Source: Nocardiopsis algeriensis (GTDB lineage: Bacteria > Actinomycetota > Actinomycetes > Streptosporangiales > Streptosporangiaceae). From it: a DNA stretch of 64,000 bases. A program made the position numbers and the translations under genes. The notes under the pieces are model-generated. The model was not told the origin of the DNA. It did not search any database and worked only from the letters and a program-made list of their open reading frames with translations. Positions 62,715 through 64,000 of the stretch are shown in pieces (positions within the stretch are counted from its first letter, which is position 1; every line of letters starts with the position of its first letter). The stretch is from contig NZ_JACHJO010000002.1 of the NCBI RefSeq assembly GCF_014203695.1, forward strand, positions 335,893 through 399,892, read 5' to 3'.

Positions 62715-62767
62715 GGGACTCCTCAACCTCTCCCAACGGTGGGGACTCCTTGACCTCTCCCAACGGT
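62715..62767. repeat. two-copy 27-bp tandem repeat
   Basis: GGGACTCCTnnACCTCTCCC followed by AACGGTG occurs at 62715 and 62742 with two mismatches, just after the HATPase stop; each copy contains CCCAACGGTGGG, a small hairpin. Confidence 0.75.
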
Positions 62768-62850
62768 GGGGGCTTCTCGGAAGACCGAGGAGCCCCCTCC
62801 TCCACACCCAGAAAAACCCGCACTCCCTTTTCTCGGCTGCGCCCTATCCC

Positions 62851-62935
62851 CCGTGATCTTGTACCCAGCACCAACCTCACCCCCTTTTCTACTTCCCAGT
62901 ACCCAGCGAAAGTGTCCGCAAGTACAAGATCACGG
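62851..62935. repeat. palindromic element, copy 1
   Basis: Arms CCGTGATCTTGTAC (62851-62864) and GTACAAGATCACGG (62922-62935), 14 bp perfect. The loop ends with CAGCGAAAGTGTCCGCA, shared with copy 2. Most divergent of the three copies at its outer ends. Confidence 0.85.
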
Positions 62936-63085
62936 CAAGAAAGCCTCTGACCAGAGGGAAAGACCGAATTCCGGCCAAGGCAAGGAAGGCCCCGAACCGA
63001 AGCAGTCAGGAGCGGACCTGAGACCCTTGAGGCCCCTGGGGTCTCGACCCGACTGGGAAGTCGGCGCTTTCTCTCTTGGCTGTGT

Positions 63086-63187
63086 CTTATTTCCCGTGAT
63101 CTTGTACCTAGCGTCAACCTCACCCCACCCTGCCACCCTCCCTCATACAGCGAAAGTGACCGCAGGTACAAGATCACGGGAAATAAG
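63086..63187. repeat. palindromic element, copy 2 (24-bp perfect arms)
   Basis: The outermost arms at 63086-63109 and 63164-63187 are perfect inverted repeats of 24 bp, with a 54-nt loop. The core is CCCGTGATCTTGTACC / GGTACAAGATCACGGG. Sequence just inside each arm (TAGCGTCAACCT; CAGCGAAAGTGACCGC) is also conserved among copies. Confidence 0.88.
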
Positions 63188-63320
63188 GAGGCTGGCCAGA
63201 GTGGTGAGGCTGATTTCCGGCTGGGATGAGAGAAGGGACCAAATCGAGTCGACCAGGAGGCGGACCGAAGGCCTTGGCTCGACCAGAAAACCCGCGCCCC
63301 CTTTCTCAGCTACACCCTAT

Positions 63321-63413
63321 TTCCCGTGATCTTGTACCTAGCGCCAACTTCGTCCTGTCTTGTTGGTGTCCCGGTATTCAGTGAAAGTGACCGTGGATAC
63401 AAGATCACGGGAA
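63321..63413. repeat. palindromic element, copy 3
   Basis: Arms TTCCCGTGATCTTGTA (63321-63336) and TACAAGATCACGGGAA (63398-63413), 16 bp perfect. Left-arm starts of copies 1, 2 and 3 are about 242 and 230 bp apart. Confidence 0.85.
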
Positions 63414-63464
63414 GAAAGGGCGTTGGCCGGGGTGGGGCGACCGGAGGCCTTCGGCCACGCTCCG

Positions 63465-63546
63465 CCTGTGTCCGTACCCGCACCTGTGTCCGTACCCGTT
63501 CCCGCGCTCGCACCTGTGCCTGTTCCCGCGCTCGCACCTGTGCCTG
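63465..63546. repeat. minisatellite of 18-bp and 24-bp units
   Basis: CCTGTGTCCGTACCCG recurs with an 18-bp period (63465, 63483), then a 24-bp unit starting TTCCCGCGCTCGCACC repeats exactly at 63499-63522 and 63523-63546. All periods are multiples of three, giving a Val-Pro-Ala/Ser reading frame, but no start or ribosome-binding site supports a gene. Confidence 0.8.
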
Positions 63547-63647
63547 TTCCCACTCGGGCCACCGCGGAGGCGAGACCAGGGTCGAGGAGGTCGGGCGACA
63601 GGGCGGTCACGTACCCGAGGTCGGCTGTCGGCACCGCAGGGCCGGTA

Positions 63648-63653
63648 TAGTTA
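63648..63653 (+). promoter_or_regulatory. -10 box of map
   Basis: TATAGT in GCCGGTATAGTTATTGGG, 24 bp before the map ATG. No obvious -35 hexamer, which is common in actinobacteria. Confidence 0.55.
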
Positions 63654-63677
63654 TTGGGTTCATGAGAAAGGCGCCGC

Positions 63678-64000
63678 ATGATCGAGATCCTGAACTCCAC
63701 CGAACTGGCCCGCGCGAGGGAGACGGGCGCCCTGGTCGCTGACATCCTGCAGACGCTGAAACGGCGCAGCACCGTCGGCACGAACCTCTTGGACATCGAC
63801 CGGTGGACCGAGGCGATGATCGCCGAGGCCGGTGCGGTGTCCTGCTACGTCGACTACGCGCCGTCCTTCGGCCGCGGCCCGTTCGGCCACTACATCTGCA
63901 CGGGTGTCAACGACGCCGTACTCCACGGGCGGCCGTACGACTACACGCTCGCCGACGGCGACCTGCTGACACTCGACCTCGCCGTCTCCAGGGACGGGGT
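63678..64000 (+). CDS. map: type I methionine aminopeptidase, N-terminal part (cut by window end)
   Basis: First 107 residues. Removes initiator methionine. MIEILNSTELARARETGALVADILQTLK, GTNLLDIDRWTEAMIAEAGAV, DYAPSFGRGPFGHYICTGVNDAVLHGRP and DGDLLTLDLAVSRDG carry the pita-bread fold with the first metal Asp; the remaining ligands lie outside. GAAAGG precedes the ATG. Located right after the repeat-rich stretch. Actinomycetes usually have more than one map gene, so this may be a paralogue. Confidence 0.9.
   Translation, partial: MIEILNSTELARARETGALVADILQTLKRRSTVGTNLLDIDRWTEAMIAEAGAVSCYVDYAPSFGRGPFGHYICTGVNDAVLHGRPYDYTLADGDLLTLDLAVSRDG

Noticed and set aside
62689-63177. Minus-strand frame of 162 codons across palindromic copies 1 and 2, and a similar one at 63338-63796
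   Set aside because: Translation just reads the repeats (recurring GTRSREI/ILYLRSLSL peptides) and the second overlaps the start of map antisense.
62851-63413. CRISPR array
   Set aside because: Units are long, diverged palindromes about 230-240 bp apart with no uniform short repeats and no cas genes nearby.

Overview
The window is about 64 kb of very GC-rich DNA with third-position GC bias in every gene. It reads as the chromosome of an actinomycete, and the gene content (DUF6758, DUF3117, SigE with a zinc anti-sigma factor, DivIVA-domain and LOG-family neighbours, a long-linker LCP protein, an LPXTG-anchored 5'-nucleotidase, leaderless genes behind TANNNT boxes) suits the Nocardiopsis/Streptosporangiales side of the class. 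That placement is an inference from protein style, not from a marker gene. No rRNA, tRNA, CRISPR array or prophage was seen.

Layout. 0-9 kb: a minus-strand series of housekeeping and conserved genes (a metallo-beta-lactamase-fold protein without its metal ligands, PHP phosphoesterase, DUF6758, TypA, NUDIX, RecD2 helicase, YjbR protein, a membrane protein). 9-20 kb: a short soluble Ser/Thr kinase, a xylose block (xylA-xylB opposite a ROK regulator with a shared operator), a membrane protein, a wall-anchored 5'-nucleotidase and an OmpR-type two-component system. Two small elements sit exactly at CTAG stop codons of convergent gene pairs here. 20-45 kb: a large cell-surface glycopolymer region with wecB and wecC-type genes, six glycosyltransferases or related proteins, a cassette of nucleotidyltransferase, glycerol-1-phosphate-dehydrogenase-like protein and CDP-alcohol phosphotransferase, an O-polymer/teichoic ABC exporter, an IspD/TarI cytidylyltransferase with a glycerophosphodiesterase, an LCP ligase and a UDP-glucose-type dehydrogenase. 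Together these can make activated UDP-ManNAcA, a uronic acid and CDP-alcohols, assemble a polymer, export it and attach it to the wall. 45-61 kb: an MFS pump with its TetR regulator, purE-purK, GtrA, a CPBP protease, Mrp, the envelope-stress operon sigE/anti-sigma/RseB-like/htrA, an O-methyltransferase, PepA, DUF3117, DivIVA and LOG proteins. 61-64 kb: an accessory-looking stretch with an Arg/Pro-rich protein coupled to a HATPase, about 0.9 kb of non-coding DNA with three copies of a strongly palindromic element, then the start of methionine aminopeptidase.

The most unusual items are the triplicate palindromic element (62.85-63.41 kb), the CTAG-targeted mini-elements (14.4 and 19.6-19.8 kb), the glycerol-1-phosphate-type cassette (31.7-34.3 kb) with an altered phosphotransferase motif, the repeat block at 39.1-39.6 kb, and the metal-site-less MBL protein. 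Seven of eleven convergent gene junctions carry perfect 10-16 bp hairpins; three of the other four hold the mini-elements or the repeat block.
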